NCBI GenBank assembly: GCA_947497265.1
Contig: CANMFP010000002.1
Coordinates: 124,001-188,000 of the forward strand
DNA length: 64,000 nt
From: an uncultured Isoptericola sp.
Lineage (GTDB): Bacteria > Actinomycetota > Actinomycetes > Actinomycetales > Cellulomonadaceae
Direction of reading: 5' to 3'
A program made the position numbers and the translations under genes. Shown here one piece after another: positions 40,742 through 49,992 of the stretch; within the stretch, counting starts at the first letter, position 1; every line of letters starts with the position of its first letter. A model generated the notes under the pieces. The model was not told the origin of the DNA and did not search any database. It saw only the letters and a list, made by a program, of their open reading frames with translations.

Positions 40742-42196
40742 TCAGCGCGCTGCAATGCGAGGCAGCTGACGGACGCCGGGCGTCGCTTCAGTGGCCTCCG
40801 TGAGCACATGGTGAGCACCAGATGCAAAGTCCTGCGCTGCGAACTGCGCGGACATCGCCTCGCCCAACCGGTCGAGATCGTCCTCGAACAGGCCGGCGTA
40901 GGTGCGCAGCGTGAGCACGGGAGACTCGTGGCCGAGCATGCGCTGGACGGCCTTGACGCTCGCGCCGCCGGCGATCGCCAGCGAGGCGGCCGTGTGGCGC
41001 AGGTCGTGCAGGGTCAAGGGCGCGAAGTCCTCCGCCCCGGCACCGAGGGTGAGCCGGGCCGCGACCTCCAGCCGGTGGGTCCGAGCGATCTTCGCGGCGC
41101 GGGACAGGTCGTCGCGCCGCCGGCGGTCCGCCTCGACGAGCACCTCCCAGGTGGCGGCGTCGACCACACCCGTGGCCGGGAGCCCGGCCTGCTCCTGGAC
41201 GCGGCGGACCTGCTCGAGGGTGGCCGCGTCCACCAGGCGGGTGGCCCGCAGCCCGAGCAGCTCCTGCAGCGTCGTGACCGCCGCGCCCGCGGCACGCACC
41301 GCCGGGCGGAACGCGTTGCGGTCGAAGCTCTCGCGGCGCAACGCTCCGCCGTCGCGCCCGACGAACAGCAGGCCGGAGCCCCGGGCGGCCAGCAGCACGG
41401 ACAGGTCCGCGACGAGGACGCCGGGCACCGGCACCTCACGGCGGGCGTGCGTCTTGGTGTCGCCGAGCAGCAGCGTGCCGTCGTCGAGCCGGGTGTAGGC
41501 GCGCTCGATCACGACGCGCCCGCGCAGCAGGTCGACGTCACCGGTGCGCAGCGCGGAGAGCTCGCCCCAGCGCAGGCCGGTCAGGCCGGCCAGCAGCACC
41601 AGGGTCCGGCCCTGGTGGGTGCGTGCGGCGTCCGCGACGCGGCGCAGCTGTTCGTGGCTCAGGTAGCGGTGCGCCTTGGTCTTCGGCGCCCGGGGGAGTC
41701 CGGAGACCTTGCCGGACGGCGTGCGAGCGGGGTTCGCGGTCAGGCGCCGTGAGTCGACGGCCGCGTCGAGCAGCGCCACGAGCAGCCGGACGGCGTCGCG
41801 CCGCCTGGCCGGGGAGGCCACCTCGCCGCTGCGCGGTGCCCGCATGCCGGCCGCCCAGCGGGTGACGTCGTCGTGCGTGATGCGGCGCAGCGGTACCTCG
41901 CCGAAGGTCGGCGCCACCAGGGAGCGGAACCGCTCACGCTCCGCCTCCAGCGTGCGAGGTGCGCGGTCGGCCCTCGTGGCCTGCCAGTCGTCGAACCACT
42001 CGGCCACCGCGATCGCCGACCCGCGCGGGTCCACCCAGGCGCCGAGCTTGCCGGCCTCCTCGGCCCGGCGCGCCTCGGCCAGCGCGTCACGGCGCGAGCG
42101 GAACGCACGGGTGCTTCGCAGCCGCCCGTCGACGCGGAACCGGCCCACGTAGGAGGCCGCGCCACCGCGGGTACCGCGCTTCTCCGTGTAGGCCAT
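40742..42196 (-). CDS. phage-type tyrosine integrase with PG_binding_1-like insertion
   Basis: The 484-residue integrase has an Arm-like N-terminus, a core-binding domain (about 62-160) and a complete catalytic set: Arg209 (GLRWGEL), Lys248, His397 and Arg400 (LHDLRH), His423 (MLGHES) and Tyr433 (RTYAGLF). Between the Lys and HxxR boxes lies an extra segment (about 306-356). Its pattern, LQELLGLR..LVDAAT followed by RRVQEQAGLPATGVVDAATW, is that of a peptidoglycan-binding-1 repeat. A -10-like TAGGGT ends 6 nt before the ATG. No att repeats or cargo phage genes were found nearby. Confidence 0.85.
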   Translation of the reverse strand: MAYTEKRGTRGGAASYVGRFRVDGRLRSTRAFRSRRDALAEARRAEEAGKLGAWVDPRGSAIAVAEWFDDWQATRADRAPRTLEAERERFRSLVAPTFGEVPLRRITHDDVTRWAAGMRAPRSGEVASPARRRDAVRLLVALLDAAVDSRRLTANPARTPSGKVSGLPRAPKTKAHRYLSHEQLRRVADAARTHQGRTLVLLAGLTGLRWGELSALRTGDVDLLRGRVVIERAYTRLDDGTLLLGDTKTHARREVPVPGVLVADLSVLLAARGSGLLFVGRDGGALRRESFDRNAFRPAVRAAGAAVTTLQELLGLRATRLVDAATLEQVRRVQEQAGLPATGVVDAATWEVLVEADRRRRDDLSRAAKIARTHRLEVAARLTLGAGAEDFAPLTLHDLRHTAASLAIAGGASVKAVQRMLGHESPVLTLRTYAGLFEDDLDRLGEAMSAQFAAQDFASGAHHVLTEATEATPGVRQLPRIAAR

Positions 42197-42284
42197 GGGC
42201 CGACCCTACTGGGAGTCGGGCCGCCCTGACCTGCGAGGACTCTCGCCAGACCGCACCCGGCACGACCTCGACCGTGCGGTGGTC

Positions 42285-43094
42285 TCACTCGGGCTCAGGA
42301 CGGGACCAGTTCACCGCACGCGGCGACCAGAACGCCACGAGCGTCGTCGCCAGGACGAACGCGCTGACGAACGCCGACAGCATCAGGGCATCGCTGCTGC
42401 TCGTGCTCATCCGGTCGCTGAGCAGGCTCTGCGCGACCCCCTGGAACGCCAGAGGGAACCCGATCGGTGTCCACACGCTGCCGGTCTGGAGCCGGAGCAG
42501 GCCGAGCACGACGCCGAACCCGAAGAACAGCAGACCCCGCTCGGCCAGGACTCCCCACCCCGGCGCTGGCGACCCACAGCGCCACACCGAACACGGTGAA
42601 GAGCGCTGCCTGCACCATGGCGGCGGCCCACGGCGCCATCGCGGTCATCAGGTTGCGCTGGAGGTAGCCGCGGAAGATCAGCTCCTCCGGCAGCGCCTCG
42701 AAGAAGAAGACGAGCACGACAAGCAGGCCCGCCCATCCGACGATCGTGGACCACGGCACCTGAGGTCGCAGGTCGGTCCATCCGGTCAGCAGAGCCACCG
42801 TCAGCCCGATCGCCGACGGCACGAGGAAGGCGGCGACGCCCACAAGGACGGGCGGGCCGCCCGGGACAGCCGATCCAGTCCGAGCCCCGCCCAGGGGCGA
42901 CGATCCAGACGACGCCGGGCGACGACCACGAGCGGCACAGCGAGCGCACTGATCAGCACGGCGTTCATCGCACGGACCGGGACCGTCAGGTCGCCGGTGA
43001 CGACAGTGTCGTTGAGCCAGCTCATCAGGGCCCAGACGGACATCGCACCGAGCAGCACGACGAGGAGGCGAACGGTCAGCGGTGGTCGACGCAC
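42285..43094 (-). pseudogene. frameshifted CPBP family intramembrane protease
   Basis: Three frames on the minus strand together spell one CPBP (CAAX-like) protease. The N-terminal helices are in one frame (start near 43094, LLVVLLGAMSVWALMSWLND). The catalytic EELIFRGYLQRNL segment is in a second frame (from about 42845), and the last helices LLFFGFGVVLGLLRLQTG are in a third (from about 42565). Both frame changes fall at short C/G runs. Either the gene has decayed or the assembly has two indel errors; the catalytic motif itself is intact. Confidence 0.75.
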
Positions 43095-43161
43095 CGCGAG
43101 GGCGGTGCGATGCCGCCCGGTGCCAGCGCGGCGTCCGTGTCGAGGGCGGAAGACCCCCCGG

Positions 43162-43656
43162 TCAGGCCGTCTCCGGGACACCGAAGTGGTGGCGCAGGCG
43201 TCGGTGCCGATGCTCGAACAGGGCCGTCACCGTCGCCCGGGCGAGGCGCTCGACGCCGGGCACGTGCCTCGGCACGGCGCGGAGCCGGAAGCGGACGGTG
43301 TCGCGGACCCGACCCGCACCACGCTCCCCGTCCTCGACCACGCGCTCGTGCTCCCACAACACCGACGTCAGCATCGACGAGCGTTCGAGGAAGCGCCGGC
43401 CGGGCTCGAGGTCAGCTATCACGATGTCGTCGTACTCCACGGGCAGCAGCCCGCCCAGGAGCAGCACGCTCCGCCCGAGGCCAGCGCTCGGGGCGATCTC
43501 GTCGAGCCGTCGTGCCCGGAGCCCGCGCGGAGTGGTCATGTCGAGCCACGGCCACAGCTCGGCCCTGATCCCTGCGAACGACGTCGCGTGCTGCCACAGC
43601 ACCGACCGCGGCGCGTCGAGCTCGCTGATCGTCACCACCGGACGTCGCCAGTCCAT
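43162..43656 (-). CDS. SRPBCC-like protein
   Basis: The 164-residue protein looks like a START/SRPBCC-type ligand-binding fold: ELDAPRSVLWQHATSFAGIRAELWPWLDM at the start, a central LLPVEYDDIVIADLEPGRRFLE and a long C-terminal helix. No catalytic motif is assigned. A -10-like TAAGGT ends 7 nt before the ATG, suggesting a leaderless message. Function unknown. Confidence 0.65.
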   Translation of the reverse strand: MDWRRPVVTISELDAPRSVLWQHATSFAGIRAELWPWLDMTTPRGLRARRLDEIAPSAGLGRSVLLLGGLLPVEYDDIVIADLEPGRRFLERSSMLTSVLWEHERVVEDGERGAGRVRDTVRFRLRAVPRHVPGVERLARATVTALFEHRHRRLRHHFGVPETA

Positions 43657-43677
43657 GACTGAGACCTTAGTGCGGCA

Positions 43678-44157
43678 TCAGGGCAGCGTCAGCGTCATGA
43701 AGGTGCTGTGCGGGTCCTCGACGTAGTCGGCGAACGGGCCGCACCCGACGAACCCGTGACGGGCGTACAGGCGGCGGGCGGGAGCGAAGGAGTCCTGCGT
43801 GCCCGTCTCGAGGCTGACGCGGGCGTAGCCGCGTGCGGTCGCCAGGTCGAGCAGACGAGCCAGCACGGCTGTCGCCACCCCGCGGCCACGGGCCGCCCGG
43901 GCGGTCCGCATGGACTTCAGCTCCCCGTGGCCGCCGCCTGCGTCCGCGGCGCCGACCAGCTCGGTCAGCGCGCCGCAGCCCAGCAGGGAGCCGTCTGCAC
44001 TGCGCGCCGTGACGAACGTGACCGACGGCGCCAGCAGCGCCGAGTGGTCCAGGGCGTGGACGGAGTCGGGCGGCGAGGTGGCGAACATGTCGGTCAGGTG
44101 CTCGTCGAGCAGCGTGCGCACGTCGTCGCGCGCGGGGGAGTCGACCGCGATGATCAC
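43678..44157 (-). CDS. GNAT family N-acetyltransferase
   Basis: The 159-residue protein has the GNAT core with LLGCGALTEL, the acetyl-CoA motif RAARGRGVATAVLARLL, and the late ARRLYARHGFVGCGPFADY segment. It resembles YpeA/PhnO-like stand-alone acetyltransferases. The GTG at 44157 is chosen because upstream residues in the same frame are low-complexity and overlap the divergent hydrolase promoter. Substrate unknown. Confidence 0.82.
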   Translation of the reverse strand: MIIAVDSPARDDVRTLLDEHLTDMFATSPPDSVHALDHSALLAPSVTFVTARSADGSLLGCGALTELVGAADAGGGHGELKSMRTARAARGRGVATAVLARLLDLATARGYARVSLETGTQDSFAPARRLYARHGFVGCGPFADYVEDPHSTFMTLTLP

Positions 44158-44329
44158 GGCCCCATCATCGCCCGGCGATGTTTCGACGGTGTGTCCCGGC
44201 CGACCGGTCGGACTCGGTGCGTCCCAGCCGCGCGCGGGTGCCGGCCCCCGCGACCCTGGAGCCGACGCGCATGGACCGCGCGTCGATAACCGATGGACGT
44301 GGCGGTACCCCTCGTGCTGACGTGGCAGC

Positions 44330-45079
44330 GTGCGCATCACCCGAGAGACCGTCGCTGACGGCGTCCGTGAGCAGATCTTTGCGGTGGGGGACGTCCCGGG
44401 CGTGCTCTGGACTCCCTCGGCAGCGACAGGGCCTCGGCCCCTCGTCCTGGTCGGGCACGGTGGCGGTCAGCACAAGAAGGAGGGGAGCGTGCTCGCCAGG
44501 GCGATCCCGTTCGTCCGGTCGTGCGGCTTCGCGGTCGCCGCGATCGACGCACCCGGAACCGGTGACCGGCCGAGTCATCCCACGATCCGGCGCCTCGTGG
44601 CGACGATCGAGGATCGCACGGCGAACGGCACGCCCGTCGGCTCGGCATGGCCGGAGCTGTGCGACACGGTGGCGGCGGAGCTCGTCCCCGACTGGCGGGC
44701 GACCCTGGACACTCTCCAGAGCCTGGAGACGGTCGGTCGAGACCAGCCGGTCGGATACCACGGCGTGTCGCAGGGCGGCGAGATCGGCATCCGCCTGACC
44801 GCGGTCGAACCACGCATCATGGCTGCGGTCGTCGGCCTGACCGGCAACGAGTGGCTCACACGCCCTGCGGCGCGGGTCACCGTCCCGGTCGAGTTCCTGG
44901 TGCAGTGGGACGACGAGGAGGTTCCTCGCGACGGCGCCATGAGAATCTTCGAGGCTCTCGCCACCACCGAGAAGTCCCTCCACGCGAACGGGGGTGGCCA
45001 CCACCAGGTGCCGCACTTCGAGATCGACAGTGCCATCCGCTTTTTCACCCGGCACCTCGGCACGGGAAGCATGAGCTGA
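44330..45079 (+). CDS. alpha/beta hydrolase (dienelactone-hydrolase-like)
   Basis: The 249-residue hydrolase has an oxyanion GHGGGQHKKEG motif, nucleophile Ser147 in YHGVSQGGEIG, an acid region VQWDDEEVP and the base in NGGGHHQVP. The plan matches prolyl-oligopeptidase-type or dienelactone-hydrolase-like esterases. The GTG start is the first codon after the divergent acetyltransferase region; no strong Shine-Dalgarno is visible. Substrate unknown. Confidence 0.78.
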   Translation: MRITRETVADGVREQIFAVGDVPGVLWTPSAATGPRPLVLVGHGGGQHKKEGSVLARAIPFVRSCGFAVAAIDAPGTGDRPSHPTIRRLVATIEDRTANGTPVGSAWPELCDTVAAELVPDWRATLDTLQSLETVGRDQPVGYHGVSQGGEIGIRLTAVEPRIMAAVVGLTGNEWLTRPAARVTVPVEFLVQWDDEEVPRDGAMRIFEALATTEKSLHANGGGHHQVPHFEIDSAIRFFTRHLGTGSMS

Positions 45080-45150
45080 TCGCGTCCACCGACGGTGGCG
45101 TCCTGAGCCGGACCCAGATCTCGTCCGTACGGGTACGAGGCCGGTCCGCC

Positions 45151-45927
45151 TCAGGGTGCGTGCACGGCGGGGTCGCCGCGCAGCACGTCGAGCAGCAGGG
45201 CGCGCACCGCGTCGGGGCGTTCGAGCGCCGGCAGGTGACCGGCGTCGTCGAGGACGAGGTGCTCGGCCCGGGGGATCGTCTCGGCCAGGTGGGCCGCGAC
45301 GTGCTGGAAGTGGTCCATGTCCCGGGTCCCGCTGACCACCAGCGTCGGTACCGCGATCGCGGCCGGGTCCACCTCGACGTGGTGCGGCGCCGGCGGGTCC
45401 TCACGCGCGTCGGCGGCCAGCTGGACCTCGAACGCGTGGCGCTGCATGGCCGCGAGCGCCTCGCGGACGGACAGGTCGGCGTCGGGCCCGAGCCAGGTGG
45501 CGACGTTGAGCCGCACGGCGCCCTCGATGTCGCCGGCCTCCAGGAGCCGGGTCTCGGCGTCGTCGAACGCCTGGGCGGCCGGCGTCGGGGCCAGGCCGTC
45601 GTAGGCGGGGTCGAGCAGGACGAGCCGGCGCACGCGGGCCGGGTGGGCGGTGGCGAGCTCGAGGGCGACCTGCCCGCCGAACGAGGAGCCGACGACGGCG
45701 ACGTCGGGCACGTCCAGGTGGTTCAGGAGCGCCGCGAGGTCGTCGGCGTCGGCGTACTCGCCGCCGGGCAGCGGTGTGTCGCCGTACCCGCGCAGGTCGG
45801 GCCGGATCACGCGGAAGGCGTGGCTCAGTGCGGGGACCAGAGGTTCCCACATGCGGCGGTCGGCCACGCCCGCGTGGACGAGCAGGACGGGCGGACCGGT
45901 GCCGACGTCGTCGTGAGCGAGGATCAC
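45151..45927 (-). CDS. alpha/beta hydrolase
   Basis: The 258-residue enzyme has the classical order: oxyanion LLVHAGVADRRMW, RPDLRGYGDT, nucleophile Ser82 in VVGSSFGGQVA, acid near VVSGTRDMDHF and base in LDDAGHLPALERP. It resembles 3-oxoadipate enol-lactonase-like esterases. The GTG start has TAGCCT 6 nt upstream on the minus strand, supporting a leaderless transcript. Substrate unknown. Confidence 0.82.
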   Translation of the reverse strand: MILAHDDVGTGPPVLLVHAGVADRRMWEPLVPALSHAFRVIRPDLRGYGDTPLPGGEYADADDLAALLNHLDVPDVAVVGSSFGGQVALELATAHPARVRRLVLLDPAYDGLAPTPAAQAFDDAETRLLEAGDIEGAVRLNVATWLGPDADLSVREALAAMQRHAFEVQLAADAREDPPAPHHVEVDPAAIAVPTLVVSGTRDMDHFQHVAAHLAETIPRAEHLVLDDAGHLPALERPDAVRALLLDVLRGDPAVHAP

Positions 45928-45988
45928 GCGTCGAGGCTACGCGGCGTCCGCGGCGTCGGCACGCGAGCGGCCCGCCTACGCTCGTACC

Positions 45989-46516
45989 ATGTCACCGGAC
46001 CCCGCGACGATCGGCCCCGACGTGCGCTCCGCGCCCCTGCGTGAACAGCTCGAGGCGTTCCTCGACGAGCACCGACGGCACCTGGCGAAGAGCCTCGACG
46101 GACTGACCGAGGAGCAGGTGCGGCGGCGTCTGGTGGCGTCCAAGACCACGCTGCTCGGCCTGGTCAAGCATGCGACGTTCGTCGAGCAGGTCTGGTTCGA
46201 CGAGGCGATCACGAGGCGCTCGCGGGTCGACATCGGCATCCCGGCCACCCCGGACGAGTCGTTCGACCTGACCGACCGGGACACGATCGACGCCGTGCGG
46301 GCGCACTACCTCGAGGTGTGCGCGGCCTCGCGCGAGCGCGCCGCCACGCTCGACCTGGACGACCTGGTGCGCGGCAACCGCCGCGGCCCGCTGCCGCTGC
46401 GCTGGGTCTACCTGCACGTGCTGCGCGAGCTCGCCCAGCACGGCGGGCACGCCGACATCCTGCGCGAGCAGCTCCTGGCCCAGGATCCGGGAATGTCGCC
46501 CCCTCCGGGGCGTTGA
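45989..46516 (+). CDS. DinB/DUF664 family protein
   Basis: The 175-residue four-helix protein has the DUF664/DinB pattern: LREQLEAFLDEHRRHLAKSLDGLTEEQ, LVKHATFVEQVWF with the first metal His, and ELAQHGGHADILREQL with the second pair. In mycothiol-producing Actinobacteria this group includes metal-dependent thiol S-transferases that use mycothiol. TACGCT (45977-45982) ends 6 nt before the ATG. The next gene starts 7 bp downstream of its stop. Confidence 0.85.
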   Translation: MSPDPATIGPDVRSAPLREQLEAFLDEHRRHLAKSLDGLTEEQVRRRLVASKTTLLGLVKHATFVEQVWFDEAITRRSRVDIGIPATPDESFDLTDRDTIDAVRAHYLEVCAASRERAATLDLDDLVRGNRRGPLPLRWVYLHVLRELAQHGGHADILREQLLAQDPGMSPPPGR

Positions 46517-46523
46517 CGCCGGT

Positions 46524-47543
46524 ATGAAGCGCATCGGGTTCTTGTCCTTCGGCCACTGGACCGACCACCCGTCCTCGGCGACACGCAGCGCCGCCGACGT
46601 CCTGGCCCAGTCCATCGAGCTGGCCGAGGCGGCCGAGGAGGTCGGGGCCGACGGCGCCTACTTCCGGGTGCACCACTTCGCCCACCAGCTCGCCAGCCCG
46701 TTCCCGCTGCTGGCCGCCGTCGGGGCGCGCACCCGCCGCATCGAGATCGGCACCGGCGTGATCGACATGCGCTACGAGAACCCCGCCTACATGGCCGAGG
46801 ACGCCGGTGCCGCCGACCTCATCGCCGGCGAGCGCCTGCAGCTCGGCATCTCGCGGGGATCACCGGAGCAGGTGATCGAGGGGTACCGCCACTTCGGTCA
46901 CGTCCCGGCACCGGGGGAGTCGGACGCCGACATGGCCCGCCGGCACACCGCCCGGTTCCTCGAGCTGCTCGGGGGCGAGGGGTTCGCCGAGCCGAACCCG
47001 CAGCCGATGTTCCCCAACCCGCCCGGGCTGCTGCGTCTGGAGCCGCACTCGCCGGGCCTGCGTCGGCGCATCTGGTGGGGCGCGGGCTCACGCGCCACGG
47101 CCGAGTGGACGGCCGCCCAGGCGATGAACCTCATGAGCTCGACGCTGCTGACCGAGGACACCGGCGTGCCGTTCCACGCGCTGCAGGCCGAGCAGATCCG
47201 ACGCTTCCGCGACGCGTGGGCCGCCGCCGGTCACGACTGGGAGCCGCGCGTGTCGGTGTCGCGCTCGATCTTCCCGATCACCGACGACCGCGACCGCGCC
47301 TACTTCGGCCTCGAGACGCAGTCCACCGACCAGGTCGGCATCATCGACGGCGGCCGAGCACGGTTCGGCAAGACCTACGCCGGCGAGATCGACGAGATCG
47401 TGGCCGACCTGGAGAACGACAGCGCGATCGCCGCCGCGGACACCCTGCTGCTGACGGTGCCGAACCAGCTCGGCGTGGACTACAACGCCCACGTCATGGA
47501 GAACGTCGTGGCGCACGTGGCGCCGGCGCTCGGCTGGCGCTAG
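46524..47543 (+). CDS. LLM class flavin-dependent oxidoreductase
   Basis: The 339-residue protein shows the luciferase-like barrel: GADGAYFRVHHFAHQLASPFPLLAAV, EIGTGVIDMRYENPAYMAEDAGAADLIAGERLQLGISRGS, and ARFGKTYAGEIDEIV. No dedicated reductase is next to it, unlike the pair at 30.7-32.6 kb. It follows the DinB gene closely and is probably cotranscribed. Substrate unknown. Confidence 0.82.
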   Translation: MKRIGFLSFGHWTDHPSSATRSAADVLAQSIELAEAAEEVGADGAYFRVHHFAHQLASPFPLLAAVGARTRRIEIGTGVIDMRYENPAYMAEDAGAADLIAGERLQLGISRGSPEQVIEGYRHFGHVPAPGESDADMARRHTARFLELLGGEGFAEPNPQPMFPNPPGLLRLEPHSPGLRRRIWWGAGSRATAEWTAAQAMNLMSSTLLTEDTGVPFHALQAEQIRRFRDAWAAAGHDWEPRVSVSRSIFPITDDRDRAYFGLETQSTDQVGIIDGGRARFGKTYAGEIDEIVADLENDSAIAAADTLLLTVPNQLGVDYNAHVMENVVAHVAPALGWR

Positions 47544-47582
47544 CGGGCCGGCCGCTCAGTCCCGCCTGAGGTGACGTCGACG

Positions 47583-48437
47583 TCAGCCCACCTGCGCCAG
47601 GGCCGCGCGGATCAGGCGGTGACCGTGCGCCTCGAACGCGGCGTCACCCACCTGGTAGGCCCACACCGCCGTCCCGATCGCCACGCGCACCAGGGTGCGC
47701 CGCCAGACGTCACCGGTGCGCGGGTCGCCCCCGTAGCCGGCCGCGAACGCCGCCGCCAGGTCCTCGCGCCCGGCCAGCTGCTGACGGTGCAGGCGGGCGA
47801 AGTCCGTGCACGGCGCGCGCCAGCCCGCGCGGCCGAAGTCGATGACACGCACCACGCCGTCCTCGACCACCCAGCTGCGCGGGTGGAAGTCGCCGTGGGT
47901 GGGCACCACCCGCACCGGCGGGTGGGCGTGCGCCGCCACCACCGCACGCAACTGCTCCGTCGTCGCCACGTCGATGCGGTGCGGCGAGTCCAGCCACCGC
48001 ATCGCGCGCGCGTCCTGCGCCGCCTCCCAGTCGCCGTCCACACGCGTACCCAGCGCGTGCAGGCACGCCAACAGCTCGCCCGCCTGCCGGTAGGTGTCCG
48101 GCTCCCGCTCGGCCGCACCGCCCTCGACGAGGTCGCCCGGCAGCCACGCGGTAGCCAGCAGGTGGCGCTCGCGGTCGGCGTGCAGCAGCCGCGGCACCCG
48201 CCCACCCGGCACCAGCGGCGCCAGCAGCGTCCGATGGGCGACGATCTCTCGATCCAGGTGATGGTCGGCAGGCCCGGAAGCCTTGAGCGCGACGTCGGTG
48301 CCGTCCTCGGCGCGCAGCCGCAGCACCGCGGCGTCCCCCGGCCCCCGGGAGTGGTCCGCGACCAGCGTCACGGCACCGAACCAGGACGTGACGAGCTCGT
48401 GCTGGACGCCGTCGAGGCCGGGCAGGTCGCTGGTCAC
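47583..48437 (-). CDS. aminoglycoside phosphotransferase-like (APH) kinase family protein
   Basis: The 284-residue protein has the APH-family order: GTDVALKAS (ATP-binding Lys), ATAWLPGDLVEGG, catalytic loop VPTHGDFHPRSWVVED and metal-binding VIDFGRAG. In the catalytic loop the usual Asn of HGDxxxxN is Ser (HGDFHPRSW), a change at a metal ligand. The small-molecule substrate is unknown; antibiotic resistance cannot be assumed. The GTG at 48437 is taken because the frame further upstream is a shadow of the malic enzyme gene. Confidence 0.78.
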   Translation of the reverse strand: MTSDLPGLDGVQHELVTSWFGAVTLVADHSRGPGDAAVLRLRAEDGTDVALKASGPADHHLDREIVAHRTLLAPLVPGGRVPRLLHADRERHLLATAWLPGDLVEGGAAEREPDTYRQAGELLACLHALGTRVDGDWEAAQDARAMRWLDSPHRIDVATTEQLRAVVAAHAHPPVRVVPTHGDFHPRSWVVEDGVVRVIDFGRAGWRAPCTDFARLHRQQLAGREDLAAAFAAGYGGDPRTGDVWRRTLVRVAIGTAVWAYQVGDAAFEAHGHRLIRAALAQVG

Positions 48438-48488
48438 CCGTGCACGGTACCCGCCGACGGCATACTGGCCCCGACACATCGGTCCCAC

Positions 48489-48510
48489 CGGGCGGCAGCG
48501 CTGCCGCCCG
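48489..48510. promoter_or_regulatory. 22-bp perfect palindrome before the malic enzyme gene
   Basis: A perfect palindrome with half-site CGGGCGGCAGC spans 48489-48510, ending 2 bp before the AAGGAAGG Shine-Dalgarno (48513-48520). It lies between the divergent kinase and malic enzyme genes. It could be an operator or an mRNA hairpin that limits access to the ribosome site. Confidence 0.5.
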
Positions 48511-48524
48511 AGAAGGAAGGCATC

Positions 48525-49907
48525 GTGGCTCTTCCCAGCCCCAGCTACACCATCACCCTGCGCGTGCAGGTCCCCGCCTCCCAGCGCGCGACGAGCACCG
48601 TGGTCGGCGCGGTCGCCGACGCCGGCGCGGCAGTCACCGGCGTCGACATCGCCCACTCCACACCCGACGGCCTCGTCGTGGACGTCACCTGCGACACCGT
48701 CGACACCCAGCACAGCGAACAGGTCGTGGCCACCCTCGAGGCCCTCGACGGGGTGCACGTGCTCAAGTGGTCCGACTCGACGTTCCTGCTGCACCTGGGC
48801 GGCAAGATCGAGATCGCGCTCAAGGCGCCCATCAAGACACGCCGCGACCTGTCGCGCGCCTACACCCCCGGGGTGGCACGGGTGTGCACCGCGATCGCCG
48901 ACAACCCCGACGACGCCCGGCGTCTGACGATCAAGCGCAACACCGTCGCCGTGGTCACCGACGGCACCGCCGTGCTCGGCCTGGGAGACATCGGCCCGGC
49001 CGCCGCCCTGCCCGTCATGGAAGGCAAGGCCGCACTGTTCAAGCAGTTCGCCGACGTCGACGCCTGGCCGGTGTGCCTCGACACGACCGACACCGAGGAG
49101 ATCATCGCCGTGGTCAAGGCGATCGCCCCCGTCTACGGGGGAGTCAACCTCGAGGACATCTCCGCCCCGCGCTGCTTCGAGATCGAGGCACGACTGCGCG
49201 ACGAGCTCGACATCCCCGTCTTCCACGACGACCAGCACGGCACCGCCATCGTGGTGCTCGCCGCCCTGGTCAACGCCCTGAAGGTGGTCGGCAAGGAGCT
49301 GTCGCAGGTGCGCATCGTGGTCTCCGGCGTCGGCGCGGCAGGCAACGCCATCATCCGCCTGCTCAAGGCCCAGGGCGCCGAGCACATCGTCGCCTTCGGC
49401 CGCGGGGGAGCGCTCGGACCCGACACCCTCGACGGCGACCCGCACCGCAACTGGATCTCGGCGAACACCAACGCCGCACGGTTCACCGGCACCCTGCGCG
49501 AAGGCCTCGACGGCGCCGACGTCTTCATCGGCGTGTCCGCCGGCAACATCCTGACCGGCGCCGACATCGCCACCATGAACGACGACGCGATCGTGTTCGC
49601 CCTGGCCAACCCCGCCCCCGAGGTCGACCCCCTCGCCGCGGCCGAGACCGCCGCCGTCGTAGCCACCGGCCGCTCGGACCACCCCAACCAGATCAACAAC
49701 GTCCTCGCCTTCCCCGGCCTGTTCCGCGGGCTGCTCGACGTCGGCGCCACCCAGATCACCACCGAGCTGATGCGCGTGGCCGCCCTGGCCATCGCCGACG
49801 TCGTCGCCGACGACGAGCTCAACAGTGCGTTCGTCATCCCCGGCGTCTTCGACCACCGCGTCGCCGAGGCGGTCGCCGAGGCGGTGCGCGCCGTCCAGGC
49901 CGACTGA
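48525..49907 (+). CDS. NAD-dependent malic enzyme with N-terminal ACT domain
   Basis: The 460-residue protein has an ACT-like regulatory domain (residues about 6-80), then the malic enzyme domains: [54 protein letters not shown], the divalent-metal segment [11 protein letters not shown], and the NAD-binding [11 protein letters not shown]. It decarboxylates malate to pyruvate. The GTG has a strong AAGGAAGG 4 nt upstream. The ACT domain implies control by an amino acid or other small ligand. Confidence 0.93.
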   Translation: MALPSPSYTITLRVQVPASQRATSTVVGAVADAGAAVTGVDIAHSTPDGLVVDVTCDTVDTQHSEQVVATLEALDGVHVLKWSDSTFLLHLGGKIEIALKAPIKTRRDLSRAYTPGVARVCTAIADNPDDARRLTIKRNTVAVVTDGTAVLGLGDIGPAAALPVMEGKAALFKQFADVDAWPVCLDTTDTEEIIAVVKAIAPVYGGVNLEDISAPRCFEIEARLRDELDIPVFHDDQHGTAIVVLAALVNALKVVGKELSQVRIVVSGVGAAGNAIIRLLKAQGAEHIVAFGRGGALGPDTLDGDPHRNWISANTNAARFTGTLREGLDGADVFIGVSAGNILTGADIATMNDDAIVFALANPAPEVDPLAAAETAAVVATGRSDHPNQINNVLAFPGLFRGLLDVGATQITTELMRVAALAIADVVADDELNSAFVIPGVFDHRVAEAVAEAVRAVQAD

Positions 49908-49992
49908 GCCCGGCACCCGCCGCGCCCACCGCCAGCCAGGCGGGGGACGCCGCCTGCGAGCGCCGGCCGAGCACCGGCACTAGCCTGGCCCC

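Noticed and set aside
47572-47585. 14-bp palindrome TGACGTCGACGTCA at the end of the APH-like gene
   Set aside because: It overlaps a stop codon between convergent genes; no regulatory role is expected there and such palindromes arise by chance in GC-rich DNA.
48438-49916. Long minus-strand frame continuous with the APH-like gene
   Set aside because: It lies entirely opposite the well-supported malic enzyme gene and has a low-complexity Gly/Val/Asp-rich translation typical of antisense frames.
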